Assembly (NCBI GenBank): GCA_026874595.1
Contig: CM049306.1
Span: forward strand, 102,995,142-103,059,141
DNA: 64,000 nucleotides
Direction: 5' to 3'
Source of the DNA: Sipunculus nudus
Lineage: Eukaryota > Annelida > Sipuncula > Golfingiida > Sipunculidae
Shown here: positions 45,552 to 59,226 of the stretch, one piece after another
Numbering within the stretch: the first letter of the stretch is position 1
Layout of the letters: the number at the start of each line of letters is the position of its first letter
Translations under genes and position numbers: made by a program
Notes under the pieces: generated by a model
The model's input: the letters and a program-made list of their open reading frames with translations, nothing else
What the model was told of the DNA's origin: nothing
Database searches by the model: none

Positions 45552-46305
45552 GTTCAAATGGGATCATTCGGTGGCATATATCGCCAACAAAGCTCTTCAG
45601 GGAACCACACAAATTTTGTTACTAGCCATTAAGTCAGTTCATGCTTTACGTAAGGGAATTTGATAAATATAAGACGGTAAGATGACAAGGAGACGCAATA
45701 TATGCCACCATGCCTGTACCGTAACACGAGGAAAACAATTTTTCAGGGTTCCCTGAACTGTCATTGGACACCAGAATAATTTAAAAAATAACAACTGCCC
45801 TGTTAAATCCGAGATGGGGGCCAATATGTCCATTATATAGGGTAAAAGCAGGCTCTTTATCTTTTGGCGGTTATATTTGCACGATGTTAATAGATGCTCT
45901 TTTAAGGTTACGGTGTTATTTTTCTTATTATGCTTTAAGGTGTTTAAATAACAATAGATACAAGGGATCTTTAATCCTTGGATCCCCTAACCTTCCCACC
46001 AAAATGTATTATAATCTTGTTTACTGGTAACGCCTTTTAAAGCAATTTGTGGTATAGGGGAACCACTTCTATTTTCGTTATGTAACTTTTGTATCCTTAC
46101 CAACGTATACCATCAGCAGGCATGTTGGAAGTTGTGCCTGTCAGATGGCTAACGATATATAGTTAAATAAAAAGAATCGACTGTTACCAGATTTGACGCT
46201 TGATGCAAGTGTGTTTATGCCTTTTTAATCATACTGATGAAACTATGTTCAAAGATGTATACTGTATAAGAATCATCTACCACTGTGAATTGATTCAGAA
46301 CTGTA
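45552..46305. other. no gene recognised
   Basis: AT-rich; a short inverted CTTCAGGGAACC / GGTTCCCTGAA pair near 45595 and 45750. Confidence 0.4.
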
Positions 46306-46690
46306 CTTGTAGAATTACAAGCTAATTCCGATAAGTTTAAAACATTGGTTATGGGTTACTTTAATGTAATTGTACAGTTCGACAACCAACACACTGAAAT
46401 CATATATGATTATTCTGTAAAATTACTTCGGGTATCTTTTGATAATGACTTCACTTGTGATACACACAGCGGAAATGTACTCCAAAGCAAGTACACTATC
46501 AAATGCGCGTCAGCTGATATTTAATCCGTTGGACACGGATAGTCGTGTTGGTATCTACAGAGCTCTTACCTCTTGTATACGCTTTTTATGAGTGCCCTTT
46601 ATTTTTTATAACACATTTACCAGAGTGTTTAGAAAAGAGTCCAAAAAACCTTCTTAATGTTATTTTCAAGGTCAAACAGAACAAAACAGG
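46306..46690 (+). pseudogene. non-LTR retrotransposon reverse-transcriptase fragment
   Basis: The frame from 46306 reads LVELQANSDKFKTLVMG ... YSVKLLRVSFDNDFTCDTH. After a frameshift near 46480 it continues KASTLSNARQLIFNPLDTDS and RVGIYRAL, then a further interrupted stretch. N-x-D-K-F, K-L-L-x-V-x-x-D, and K-A-S-x-x-x-x-A-x-x-x-x followed by R-V-x-I-Y-x-A are the usual C-terminal order of RT domains in jockey/CR1/RTE-type elements. Stops and shifts make it dead. Confidence 0.6.
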
Positions 46691-47574
46691 AAATAGTATA
46701 TAGCATTTATTTTGCCAACTTCAAAGTTGAACACTTCATATAGAATGTACCGTTCAAACATCACAGTATAAATTCCGGTGTACATAAAAGTTTCACATCC
46801 CAGATGAATGTTGCGAAATACTGTTTAACAATAGATCACTCATTCAGCTGAACATCGTTTGTCACATCTATTGGTTGCAAAAAAAAAGGAGGCAGCATGT
46901 GTATATACCGTATATCTTCTGCTGGAGACTAGTTGAGAACGGCAGATTATTAATTTAGTACCAATCCTAGCATAAAGTATACACTCCTCCACAATATGCC
47001 AAGCTCTCACCATGTACAATGGGGAAAATATGGATACAGGTGCCCATGGATGTCAATCTTATCCAATATGTCTGTGTAGCTGACTAATTACTTATCCTTT
47101 TTGTATCCTATTTATTGCATATCAATATTGCTTTCACAAGGATTTAATTAATTAAAGCAACTGACGGATACCAGTCTTTCATGTGAGTGATTAAAATATA
47201 CCTGGCCTAGCCTAAGTGTCATTATATTTGAACATATATATTATCGAGAAAAAATATTTCATCTGGCATGGCTTTTCATCCTAACCTAAAAATAACTGAA
47301 AATAAAAATTAAAATGGCATAGAATAATAAACTATTTAAAAATTTATGTCCGAGTTATGAATCTTTATAACAACACCAGATCTGTCATGAAAGCTATTAA
47401 TGAGAGCACCAAGGTTAATATATCAAAATTTTACAGCTTATTTTAGGGTTAACTCAAATAAACACAAAAGCATACATATATGTATGCTCTGAACACAGCC
47501 CGTGACCTTCTGGTCACCGGCCACTGTGAAAGTAGCAGGATTCTTCAGGTTTGACAAGTGCCAAACACCCAGTC

Positions 47575-47940
47575 AGTTTGCGCTGTATTCACTTAAATCT
47601 GATTGGCTCTGCGTTTAAAGAATCTGCAGAATTGTTAGAAGCAATCTAATTGGCTTAGCGTGGCTGCGCCAGTGGCAAACTCGTGTAGCACGACAAAAAA
47701 GGAAATATGCAGAGAGTGGGGGATAACTGACCTGAGGCCACACCAGCAAGTCAGTATAAGGACTATGTTGAAAGTTGACGGTTGCATCGTGTGTATTCTT
47801 ACGGGATGGAAAAAGTCTGTGCTACCAAGCGCTTTCCAACGCACTGCAAAGTGACCGGAACCTCGGAGAACATCCGATTGTGCTGGTAATAAATGCAATG
47901 CTTCGTGGCAATAGGAGAGAAATAAAATGTTTATATCATT
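47575..47940 (+). pseudogene. RecQ-like helicase relic, copy 1
   Basis: The frame from about 47660 reads KEICREWGITDLRPHQQVSI ... DGCIVCILTG, matching the RecQ entry motif (L-R-x-x-Q) and the strand before Walker A. Within Walker A it shifts +1 and continues DGKSLCYQALSNAL ... HPIVLVINAML (motif Ia). It stops before DEAH and has no ATG. Inverted CCAAT boxes (GATTGGCTC, AATTGGCTTAG) lie just upstream. A truncated, frameshifted copy of an intronless RecQ-type gene, probably spread by a mobile element. Confidence 0.6.
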
Positions 47941-49495
47941 ACAATGGAAGAGTTGACAACTTAATAATGTTCAAGAAACAGCTGTCAAATTGTAAATATA
48001 TGTTAACACACTTAACAAACTGACATTTATAGCGAAAGAAAACGTAGCCGTGCCATAGTCGCCAGCGCCCTTTGGTGGCAACAGTCATATAGCAAACAAT
48101 AGGGTTCTAATATGGCCATGCTTGATAAAATGACTAAGTTTTGAGTCTCTGCTTCAAGACATCTCACACAAGAGTCAAATACAAACACACATTCCAACAG
48201 ACAGGATGATCTGACATTATACAGAATAAATTAGGTTTAAAATTCAGTGAAAACAGTCCTATATGGTGAATTAACTTTATTTTTATTCATTCCAAGATAA
48301 TTAGTTTGCAATATTATATATTCATTTGGTATTAACAAAACAATTAAAAATTTTGGACATTATAAATGGAAAAAGTGGCCTAAATAACACAAAACAAGGA
48401 AAAACCAAAAATGTTATACCTTGTGATCTTGATGACCTTCAAAATGACCTTCAGATTGAAAATTCGCGTTTGCATCCGCCCACATCTTTTTAACCTCGTA
48501 TCACTTGTTAGATCTCACAATAATGGATGTCAGCTATTAACATGTGTTGCCGTAAAAAAAATAATTCTGGAGGACTTTTCAGAGTTTGGTTGGCCCACTA
48601 TGGTAAATCAAAACTGACAAAGCTGGATTCTACAATAACAGGATTTACAATTAATAGCCCCGTAAATCTAAGTAAAACAGCCTTATTGTAAACTAGCCTA
48701 CTCCGTCACGGAAAGCCAGCTACAGTGCAACAAAATGTATTCTTACCGCGTTAATTCCGTCTTATCTTCTAATCATCAACTATGAACACGTCCGGTCCCT
48801 TCTATGTTCCGCGCACCTCTCCCCGATTTGTTAAAAAAACTGCGTAATGTCTTAACACATGGCCAGCATTTCAATATCACTCCACGTAAGGTAATTTGGT
48901 CGGATTTACATGTCATTACATTATAAGACTGCCTGTATCAATCCGCGTCAACCCTGTTACATTTCTGTCAATCATGCTTCGGCATATAGTCCCGATTTCC
49001 ATGCGTATAAAAAGTTATATATCCTAACCTTTCAATAAATCTAAAAAACAAGTCTTCCATAAAATTAATAAAATTGTTACTAGCTTTATTTGTATTTGGT
49101 TGAAAATGAACCATTAATTTTTTTTACAAAAACTGACCATAGCATGATAAACAATCGCTTGTCAAACGAAAACACGACAGCGGTACACGACTGCCGAGAC
49201 AGGTTGGTCCATTCATCAAAGACAGGGGTGTCGGGTTAAAATCACCACAGAAATAGCCCGTATTGGGAGAAGAACCCGTATTATATTATAACTAAAACCA
49301 TGAGATGATAACTAATGAAGCCTGTTGCCTGTATGGCCTAACAGCGGGCTCGGCAAATTACGAAGAACCGTGTCCCAGGTGCTGCTCACCCTACCCTGTA
49401 CATGGTTTTGACCTACACCCTTATCTCAGCAACGCTTCCCACTCAAAGAACTCAGCCAGCACCCGCTACTTTGCTTTCCTGCATTAAAAACCGTC
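47941..49495. other. no gene recognised
   Basis: AT-rich. 48420-48620 is the weak dispersed repeat noted at 44 kb, in the other orientation. Confidence 0.4.
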
Positions 49496-49564
<69 letters not shown>

Positions 49565-49600
49565 GAGAGAGAGAGACAGAGAGAAAGAGAAAGAGAGGGA
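49496..49600. repeat. (AT)~29 followed by a (GA)n-rich tract
   Basis: (AT)n at 49498-49556 passes directly into GAGAGAGAGACAGAGAGAAAG. Confidence 0.95.
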
Positions 49601-51175
49601 GAGATACCATGTATAGATATAATTAGACTGTGTATGTGTAAGGCTGTAAATTAGGCCTATGTTAGTTTCTTTGTTAATTCCAGGACAGAGACCGTGACAA
49701 AGCAATATTATAAACTACTATTAGATCAGGGGGGTTAGGAACATATGTATCACGTTCTCTGTTCATCGTACCGGTGATGTTTTTACTCGTGTATAAACGC
49801 AGTGCACCGTCCGTCATGTCCCGGAGTGCGTCAGCGGCTTCACATAGTCAACGACACATTTTCCCAAGGTCAACAGTATTCTAGGTCACTATGCCGAGTG
49901 TAATAAATGGTCTAAAAATGGGGCTACACTTTGGCCATTTATCCATAAATTGTTATTTTTTGATATAATCCCCTGCCACTGTAAATTTTACAACGGCTCT
50001 TTCCCGCGTATATATCCTAAACTCCAGTGGAATTTACATCGACTTTATATTCACCAAAATAGTTATACATGCATGTTTATGGTGCAGGAGTCGGAATGAT
50101 AATGAAAATAGAGTTTCACCTTGGGGTGTCCTGCTATTCAGCGCATGTTTGCGGTTATCATGGATATGAAAACCTTAGGAGAGAGAGAGAGAGGTACACA
50201 GGTAGATATATATATAGATATTCTGTGTATGTGTAGGGATGTAATTTATGTTAGTTTCTTTGTTTATTCCAGGACAGAGACCGTGACAAAGCAATACCAT
50301 AAACGACTTTAAGATCAGGGGGGTAAGGAACATATGTATCACGTTCTCTTTTCATCGTACCGGTGATTTTTTTACTCGTGTATATACGCAGAGCAGGCTT
50401 CACATGGTCAACGACACCGATTCCGAGGTCAACATAATTTTGATAAAAAAAGATCATTCTCGACTTGTTGTGAGAATTAAAAAAATCTATCAAAGGTGTC
50501 TTATTTTATTTAACTCCGCAAGAAAACCATGTATCTGATATATTTGCCGTTACTTTGCAACTTGTATGCTAAAAACGGAAACGGGTGTAAGACAGAATTA
50601 TTTGCATTTACCCATAGACAATATAAAGTATGTGTATGCATTTACCATAAAATTCGCTTTTTGGACGGCAATTTCGTTATTTTCAAACTGTCTTAGTATG
50701 TGCTTGGGAAAACAACAACAAGCCGTGAAGGACAAAACCGGGATTTTAGACCACGCATTATTCGGCCGGTTTAAAACTTTCATACAATCAGAACAGGCAG
50801 ATATGATGTTCCCATGGACCTTTCACGTGTTGTTTGTGCAGAACACGAGGTTATATTCATGTCGCGGGTGCATCGCACTCGTGGGAGGCTCTTTAGGTCA
50901 CTTCCAAGTGTTTAAAATGGTCTAAAAATCTACCCTTATCTACCCTTAAAGTGTCGTTTGTTGATATAACCCACTGCCACTGTTAATTTTACAACCGCTC
51001 TCTCCCGCGTATAGCCTAAACTCCTGTGGAATTTACACCGATTTTATATTCCCCAAAATAGTTTTACATGTTTACAGAGCAGTATTCGAAATAATAATGA
51101 AAATAAAGTCACTTTTGAGTGTCCTGCTATTCAGTGCATGTTAGTAATTATCGTGGATATGCAAACCTTAGGACC
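49560..51175. repeat. segmental tandem duplication with a ~450-bp presence/absence block
   Basis: 49620-50178 and 50210-51172 are direct copies, each starting after a (GA)n/(GATA)n patch. TAGTTTCTTTGTTAATTCC, TATGTATCACGTTCTC and GATATAACCCACTGCCACTG recur. Copy 2 has ~450 bases (about 50440-50890) absent from copy 1. Either copy 1 lost it or copy 2 gained it. The block is open in one plus frame but shows no domain. Confidence 0.85.
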
Positions 51176-51383
51176 TATATGGCATGAAAACAAATAAAAT
51201 TGGGGATCATGGAGTTTATAAATAGCAGTGTAAACGCCCCTCCCTCTTCATACGGGAACATATATAGATACCTACAAAAGGCTGAAGAAGAGGTGAACAT
51301 GGTCACATCAATTGTCTGTTCTTATCTCACCATCTGACTACAGAACGGAGTAAATTCATCAGCAGCTGCAGTCTGATATGCTG

Positions 51384-51434
<51 letters not shown>
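51384..51434. repeat. (AT)n microsatellite
   Basis: About 25 AT units. Confidence 0.95.
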
Positions 51435-51438
<4 letters not shown>

Positions 51439-51933
51439 ATTTAATTTTAAAATATTTTTTTTTAGGTTTCTGGTATCATGTGAGCTTAACTGAGTACATC
51501 TGCAGAATTACATTCCGGTCTCGGACTTCGTGACATTACATTAGAACACGCATCCTTTAGCTTCATGTCGTTAACCAGGCCTGGTGACTATTGCACCTGC
51601 GGGCTCTGGGTGCCTAATCTCCCCAATTCCGTAAGTCCTACCATCGAGGAAGTCCCGAAAGCGCACTCATTTGTGGTTGAAACATGGCCTTCCCATGAAG
51701 CCTGCAAAGCGCTCAACCTACGTGGTGTCTAACAGTGAAACATCTCATCGCGGGCATGGACTTTTATATATTGAAGTACTTATTATTCCAAGCCTGTTTA
51801 ATGTCACTGTCTTTTCTTATGTTGAGAGCTCCCGTTAAACAAAATGATGCCGATGTTATGTTTGGTATAAAAAAGGGTATAAATCTGACACAAGCAATTT
51901 TCTCAAATTTTATCACTCAATATTCTCTTGCAC

Positions 51934-52055
<122 letters not shown>

Positions 52056-52557
52056 TGCCAGGTATCACGGGCGGCTTCTTAAATTGGCGAAAGTTAGATT
52101 AGAAGAGACCCGGTTGCATGTGATCAGTTTCTGTTGGCTGATCAATCGCACATGGCACAAACTATAATATATGTGAAAGTACAACTGTTTATCCTTAGAA
52201 ATAATCGGGACCTTAATCTAGAGTTAACCCATATGTACGCTTCAAGCATTATAAATCTCAAAAAGCTTAAGTCCTGCAAGAGAAAATTACCCTCTAAAAT
52301 ATGGCTTATGCAGAAAATAATCCTCTATCGGAAAAAGGAATTCTATGTATTAACTAGCTCAGGCGTTTACCTTTTCGTTGGCATTTTTTTTTTCACTTGC
52401 ATTCTGGTTAGATTCAGACAGCAGTCATGCAGGGCTGTTTTCTGTTATATCTCGGCCGTCTGTCAACACCTTATCATTGAGAGGCGTTCACGTTTTTATT
52501 TTCTCAGTGGTTTTATCCCAATATAAGCAGGCCACAAGTCTCTCCTGGTCACATGTT

Positions 52558-53110
52558 TTTACTTTTATTTGGGCCCCCCTTGAAAAAGCGGGTGCTCAAG
52601 TAATCACCCTGTCCGTCAGTCTGTCCGCCAACAAATGGTTTCCGGATGATATCTCTAGTTTGGATTAACATGTGGATTTCAAACTTGTCTTAAATATGAC
52701 CCGCTATACCGAAGCAAGAATTTTATTGATCTTTTGGTCATGAGGTCAAGGTCACAGGACCCATTTTTTCAAAAATTGTGGATACATTTTAGGACACACT
52801 TTTCCTCAAAAACCTTTCATCTTGCGCATAGAACTCGCCTACCAGTAGTGAAAAAATCCTGTATATTTTACAAGATCAAATGTCAGGCTCACAGGCCCCA
52901 TCCTTCCCCTCACTTGTTCAATGACGATAACTGCAGTTTGGTTAGACATAATTCTTTCAAATTTGATTTATGTAGGACTCATCACTATAGTAAAAACCCT
53001 TATGTTTTTAGAGTCATGAGATCAAAGGTCATACTACCCACATCTTTAATAAAGTTGTGGATTCATTTTAAGTCACAAGGTCAATGGTCACAGAACCATC
53101 CTACTAAATA
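52558..53110 (-). mobile_element. tandem-repeat element of a second type (GGTCAAGGTCACAGG)
   Basis: Two imperfect ~275-bp units: GTCATGAGGTCAAGGTCACA near 52737 and GTCATGAGATCAAAGGTCAT near 53012, each followed by a TTGTGGAT-CATTTTA segment. A GTCCGTCAGTCTGTCCGCC tract at 52609 is the reverse of the GGACGGAC tails above, so the element probably lies on the minus strand. Ends not defined. Confidence 0.5.
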
Positions 53111-53419
53111 ATACCAGGCTTACAGTTTTATATATCAGATTTAATTATGCCTCTGTTGCTTTGGATGCCCCACTCCTGTGTCTTTGTACAGGACTATCTC
53201 TGATTCAAACCTTAACATCTTAGTTCAGTTAAAAACTGATTTGAGTCAGTTCCCTTAGTCAATGCATTGTGCTCAATAAGCAGCCGAGCGGTTACGCTAT
53301 GCTGAACTATTCGCTCCGCAGTAACTGCTGCACGAAAGCGCGATTGTCCGTCAAGTTTGGTCACTAGGCGGTGCTGTCTCTTTTGAATTCCTTCATGCGT
53401 AATATTTCAACACCCCCCT

Positions 53420-53670
53420 TTGGAATACACGGAATGCAGTCGTAATCTTACAGGACACTATACTAGTAACTTGATGGTGTGGCCTGAGGTCAGTTAATTA
53501 TCCCCCTCTGTTTGCAAATCTCCTATATCTTGCAGTCCCGGAGGACGAGCTCCGCATTGGCAGGCCATCTTTGTTTACAAGCTGAGCCAATAAAAATTGC
53601 TTTACAAGCTTTTTTACACGATGAGCCAATCAGATTTTGTTTTACTCAGCGTTAGTTTGCTGCGTGTTCG
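53420..53670 (-). pseudogene. RecQ-like helicase relic, copy 2
   Basis: On the minus strand it aligns at the nucleotide level with 47690-47810 (AACTGACCTCAGGCCACACC, then GTGTATTC). It is shorter and frameshifted, ending near the Walker A position. Upstream it has CTGATTGGCTCA and ATTGGCTCAGC, the same two inverted CCAAT boxes as copy 1 at similar spacing, and an ATG (AAAGATGGCC) whose frame stops after 25 codons. Confidence 0.5.
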
Positions 53671-54354
53671 GCAGCTTGCCATCATTTCCTTTCAATCCTT
53701 TCATTTCTCACATCGTTTGAGTGGAAGGTCCTAGGGAGCGAATAAATGCATGTAAACAGATAGTTTATTATATTTTCTTACATTATATATCACTCAGCCC
53801 CTACAGGTTGTCTATGGACATAGACACCTCGCCTATCAGTATTCTAGCTTTTTTTGTATTAAGCACAAAGAATGGATGTTTAGAAGACGAGTATAAATCG
53901 GGTCCTAGGCGGCAATTAAGGTAGAAACGGCATGTATGTTTTTATATATTTATATATATAAACTGCATATATATTGTGTGGTCTCGCTTATTTTTATTTA
54001 AGCTTAATGGTGCAAGTCACGATGTATGTGTTACAAGTGTTTTTATGTAACTGGTGTCAACAAATCCTGTTGACATGCCATAATAAACATTAAAGGGGCC
54101 TTTGAGCGTGGAGGAACGTGTTTTATTAGTTTTATACCATGTATTCCTTTTCACAGGCGCGTGATTTTTGCACTAGACCATGACAAAGGTGTTTTATGTG
54201 ATACTTCTTGTTATAGGTCATTCATTGTAGGAAATACGAACATGGTGGTGCATGATCACGTGACCGCCGACGCCCTCTTCCATTTAGCATGTATCCAGGA
54301 AAATTTATCTTAAGAGGAATGTCTGATACCAAAAATATTGTCCGGAGAAACAGA

Positions 54355-54425
<71 letters not shown>

Positions 54426-54577
54426 CACATACACACTTCAAAGTGTTTGACCGTTTAGGATCCGGTACTGTGAACGCTAATCTTTGAAGCGTGAGTTGTA
54501 GAAACTAATTTAGAATTATTGTACAACAAATCAAAATGTTATGCCCAATTAGACGAATTCAGTCCTGGTTTTGCAGA

Positions 54578-54630
<53 letters not shown>

Positions 54631-55370
54631 ATACATATAGTGCTGATGGCTTTCGCCCATTCCTGAACACCGGCGCTTATCCTACCCGTAAAAGATAGGC
54701 TACATAGGTTAATGCATAACACAACAACATCCCAGTGACATGTAAAACTTTTGTTGATAAGGCTATCGAAAAAACATGCCTAAAGATAAATTGTAAACTC
54801 ATATGCAACATATCAGACTTTAGTTTTACCCTACTCACCACATCCAATAATGTTTGTTGATACTCCAGGAACAACTGACCAATTTTTGACTCTAAAGATT
54901 TAAGTCTCAGAAAATTTATCAAGGTATCACCAAAAAAACCCTTTTGTTGATGGCACAAATTAGGGTCTTTTTCACGTTGTAGGTACTGATTTGTGAAGCC
55001 TAAAGTACGTCTTAGAAATGTAATTCGCCATAATGCAGGAATTACATTACTGTGAATACGTTTTGCTTATGGTTTATTATTTTCGGGATCTTAAATTTCT
55101 CCAACGTCAAGAAACATTTTCAGCATCCTCAGCTTGAACTACTAGAGGTTTCCCAAAACAGTCGCATCACAAACCGATCGGAGCACGGGCGCGGAGGGCC
55201 TCGGGCCGTCTTTCATATTACAAGCTTCTTTCTGCGAACTCGATCGGAGTTGGCGACAGGTGGCGCTGCAATAGGCCCTTCGAAATATAATTTGACGTTT
55301 TTCTAAATTTGTGGAGAAATAAGGGAAATGGCCCCCTTCGGAAAAAGTTTGCATCATCCTCGCATATCAA
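53671..55370. repeat. (AT)n microsatellites, otherwise nothing recognised
   Basis: (AT)n at 54360-54424, ending in ACACATACACAC, and at 54582-54627. 55140-55300 is G+C-richer, without a recognised product. Confidence 0.6.
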
Positions 55371-55374
55371 GACC

Positions 55375-58236
55375 AACAAGTGACCCATGGATCACGACGC
55401 TCAGCCGACTGACATGTTGACAATATGTCCTTGCACAGGCAACTAATTAAGATAATGTAGGTGGCATCATTGTTCATGCATATGCATATTAGCTTAAGCT
55501 CATCAAGACCCATAAGCACACCAAATCTGATGACAATCTAACCAGCCTTTCCTGAAGAACCTGGCAATTTGTGTGTAGTTTGCATTATTGCTGGGGTGCT
55601 CAAATATACCCCAAAACTCCTGAGAATATATGTCACATTGACCCAATTTCAGGTGTCTGGGGAGACTTTTTGAGGAACTCTCAGGATGTCAAGTTAAAAA
55701 GATTCTGGGTCCAATGGTTATGATTTGCGCCATGCTTTTGTATCACAATTTCAATTATGCTGGGGGGCGCTTATAAGCCCTATAGCTCAGAGAATATGGG
55801 TAACAGAGACCTAATCTCAGGTTTCCAAGTATATTTTTCACGGACCTATCTGGATGTCAAGTTTGAACATTCTGGGTCCAGTGGTTATGATTTGAGCCCT
55901 GTCAAGGGATGACTGCATCTTTAAAGGTCTCAAAAATAGAGAAAAAAATGCTTAAAAATTCTAAAAAAATCCAGGTGGCGCCACCAGTCTTCAGGAACTG
56001 ATTAACACTCAATGATGAATATGCATACAAAGAATCATGGTGATCAATGCATTAGTTGTTCAGATCCTGTAGCTTTCGTATTTAATTTTTAAATACTCTA
56101 GGGGGTACTCCTAAGCCCCATCGCTCGGAGAATATGGGTAACAAAGACCTTATTACAGGATTCCATGAAGATTTTTCCATGGACCTCCCTGGATGTCAAG
56201 TAATAAGATTTCCAGATCCAATGGTTACAAAATGAGCCCTGTTTACAGAAACCGAATTTTTGGAGGTCTCAAAAAAGAGAGAAAATGCGTACAAATTCGA
56301 AAAAAAAGTGTCACCACCAGTCTGCAAGAACTGATGAAACACCCCATGATAAATATGCATGCACAGAATCATGGTGATCAAAGAATTAACTGCTCAGATA
56401 CTTGAGCTTTTGTATCAAATTTCACATTATTCTGGGGGGGTATTTCGGAGCTCAATAGCTCGAAGAATTTGGGTAACAAAGACCTAATTTCAGGTTTCCA
56501 AGAAGGCTGCATGTCAAGAAAGAAGATTCAAGGTCCAGTCATTATGATTTGCGTCCCGTTAACACATGAAAGCATCTTTTAAGGTCTCAAAAAATATGGG
56601 TTTAAAATCGAAAAAATACAGGTGGCACCACCAGTCTACAGAAACTCTTGAAACACCCCATGTTCAATATTCATGCAAAGATTCATGGTGATCAATGCTA
56701 TTGCTGCTGAGATATTCGATTTTTTGTTTCAAATTTCACATTATTCTGGGGGGGGGGGGGTACTTCCGAGCCCCATAGCTCAAAGAATATGAATCATAAA
56801 GTTTCTAGGACCAGTCATTATGATTTGTGCCCTGTTAACAGAAGACTACTACAACATCAAAGGTCTCAAAAACAGAGCGAAAAATTCGTAAAATTACAGG
56901 TGGCACAACGAGTCTATAGAAACTGATGAAACACCCAATGATCAATATCCATGAACAGATTAATGGTGATCAATACATTAGTTGTTCAGATACTTGAGCT
57001 TTTTTATCAAATTTCACTTTTTTTGGCGGGGGGGGGGGGGGGGGGGGGGACTTCGGAGCCCCACAGCTCAAAGAATATGGGTAACAGAGACCTAATTTCA
57101 GGTTTCCAAGGAATCTTTTCATGGGCCTCCCTGCAAGTCAAGATACAAGATTCTAGATCCAGTCATTACAATTTGTGCCCTGTTAACAGATGACCACAAC
57201 ATTAAAGGTCTCAAAAAGAGAGGGAACAAATCGTAAAAAAATATAAAAATATAGGTGGCGCCACCAGTCTGCAGAAAATGATGAAATATTCCATTAGCAA
57301 CATCGATGCAAAAAATCATATGGTGATCAATACATTAGTTGTTCAGAAACTTCAGCTTTTGTATCAAATATTCCATTATTCTGGGGGGTACTTCAAAGCC
57401 CAATAGCTCAGAGGTTACGGAAAACAGAGACCTAATCTCAGGTTTCCAAGGAGACTTTTGATTTGCCTCACTGCATGTCAAGATAGAATATTCTAGATCC
57501 AGTTCTTATGATTTGTGTCCTGTTTACAGATGACAGCATCTTTTTAGGTCTCAAAAATAGAGAAACAAAATCGATAAAAAATACAGGAGGCGCCACCAGT
57601 CTGCAGAAACTGATGAAAACACCCCATGATCAATAACATGCAAAGATTCATGGTTATCAATGCATAAGTTGTTCATATACTTGAGCTTTTGTATTAAATT
57701 TCACATTATTCTGGGGGGTACTTCAGAGCCCCATAGCTCAAAGAATATGGGTTACAGAGACATTATTTCAGGTTTTCAAGGAGTCTGTTCATGGGCCTCC
57801 CTGCATGTCAAGATAGAAGGTTTTAGGTCCAGTCGTTATGATTTGTGCCCTGTTTACAGATAACAACATCTTACAAGGTCTCAAAAAATAGAGAAAAAAA
57901 TCGAAAAAATACAGGTGGCACCACCAGTCTGCATAAAATGATGAAACTCTCCATGATCAATATCCATGCAAAGAATCATGGTGATCAATGATTGTTCAGA
58001 TACTTGAGCTTTTGTATAAAATTATCAATTATTCTGAGGTGTACTTCGGAGCCCCATAGCTTGAAGAATATTTCTCATGGGCATACCTGCATGTCAAATA
58101 AGAAGATCCCAGCTCGAGCGGTTACGATTTGTGCCTGGTTAACGGACGGACGGAGAGCTAAACAGACAAACGGACGGACGACGGACAAAGGATGATCGAT
58201 ATAGCTCAGATGACCTACAGTCAGCTGAGCTAAAAA
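55375..58236 (+). mobile_element. Helentron/pearl-like element 4 (longest)
   Basis: 5' end AACAAGTGACCCATGGATCA, with one mismatch in the palindrome, then GACGCTCAGCCGACTG. The leader is near-identical to element 2, followed by about eight ~330-340-bp units (markers near 55797, 56137, 56470, 57079, 57415 and 57748, some shortened). The tail is ACGGACGGACGACGGACAAAG and ACAGTCAGCTGAGCTAAAAA. The poly-G of the unit is expanded to 13 (56748-56760) and 22 (57028-57049). Confidence 0.85.
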
Positions 58237-58981
58237 CGTGTATATCCGATGTGTGGCCGCAGTTTTGAAGTTCCTTGAAAAAAGTCCTGTACGACAACTG
58301 TCAATTATACTAAGTCTCAATTAGGATAACGAAGTCATGACAAGTGCCGATGCAGCCATTTTACGTTATCACAATATCTGCTGTACCGAAACTGGATGTC
58401 TAAGTATAACATGTTCGTTGCTGCCATCTAGAGGAAACAAACTGAACTGATTTGACAGAAACGAATGAAAATCTCAATTTAACCCAACTCATCTTGATGG
58501 GATAAAAATTTGGTGAGCCTGAAATCTTAGTAGAGAAATAGAACCCTAAGAATATTAAGATACATTTATTGATTTTGTGACAATCAATTAAAAAGTCTGA
58601 TGTATTTGTGTGTAATTATATATCATACAAGAAATATGATTTCTTAGAAGTTGGAAAAAAAGTGAAATAAACTCAGGGAAAACACGCTGTAATTGGTTAA
58701 ATATAAACCATTCAGTATATATTTGATTAAACAGAATATATGCTGTCTTTATTTCACTTACTCATTAATTCAATACCATATGCCATATTTTATATGAAAT
58801 AGATAAGATTTGTGTGAGCTGGGGTTAGTTTGAGCACCAAAAGTTAAATAAGACAGTAAATTTTATCCAGCTCAAGCATTAACTAATAAACCAAATAATA
58901 AAGCACATTCACCTATAAATAATATACTCTAAGACCCATTCCCCTATTACAGATTCTAAAAGATATTTAAAATTATAACAA

Positions 58982-59037
<56 letters not shown>

Positions 59038-59169
59038 AGATGATAACAAATGTAAAAGTCACACAAAATATAAATTAATGTAAATTTAATATAAGAATAA
59101 CTAATTTTTCAATGCATTAACAAAGTTGGTTATCCTTTAAAATATTAATAGACTCCACAGCATTCTTTT

Positions 59170-59226
<57 letters not shown>

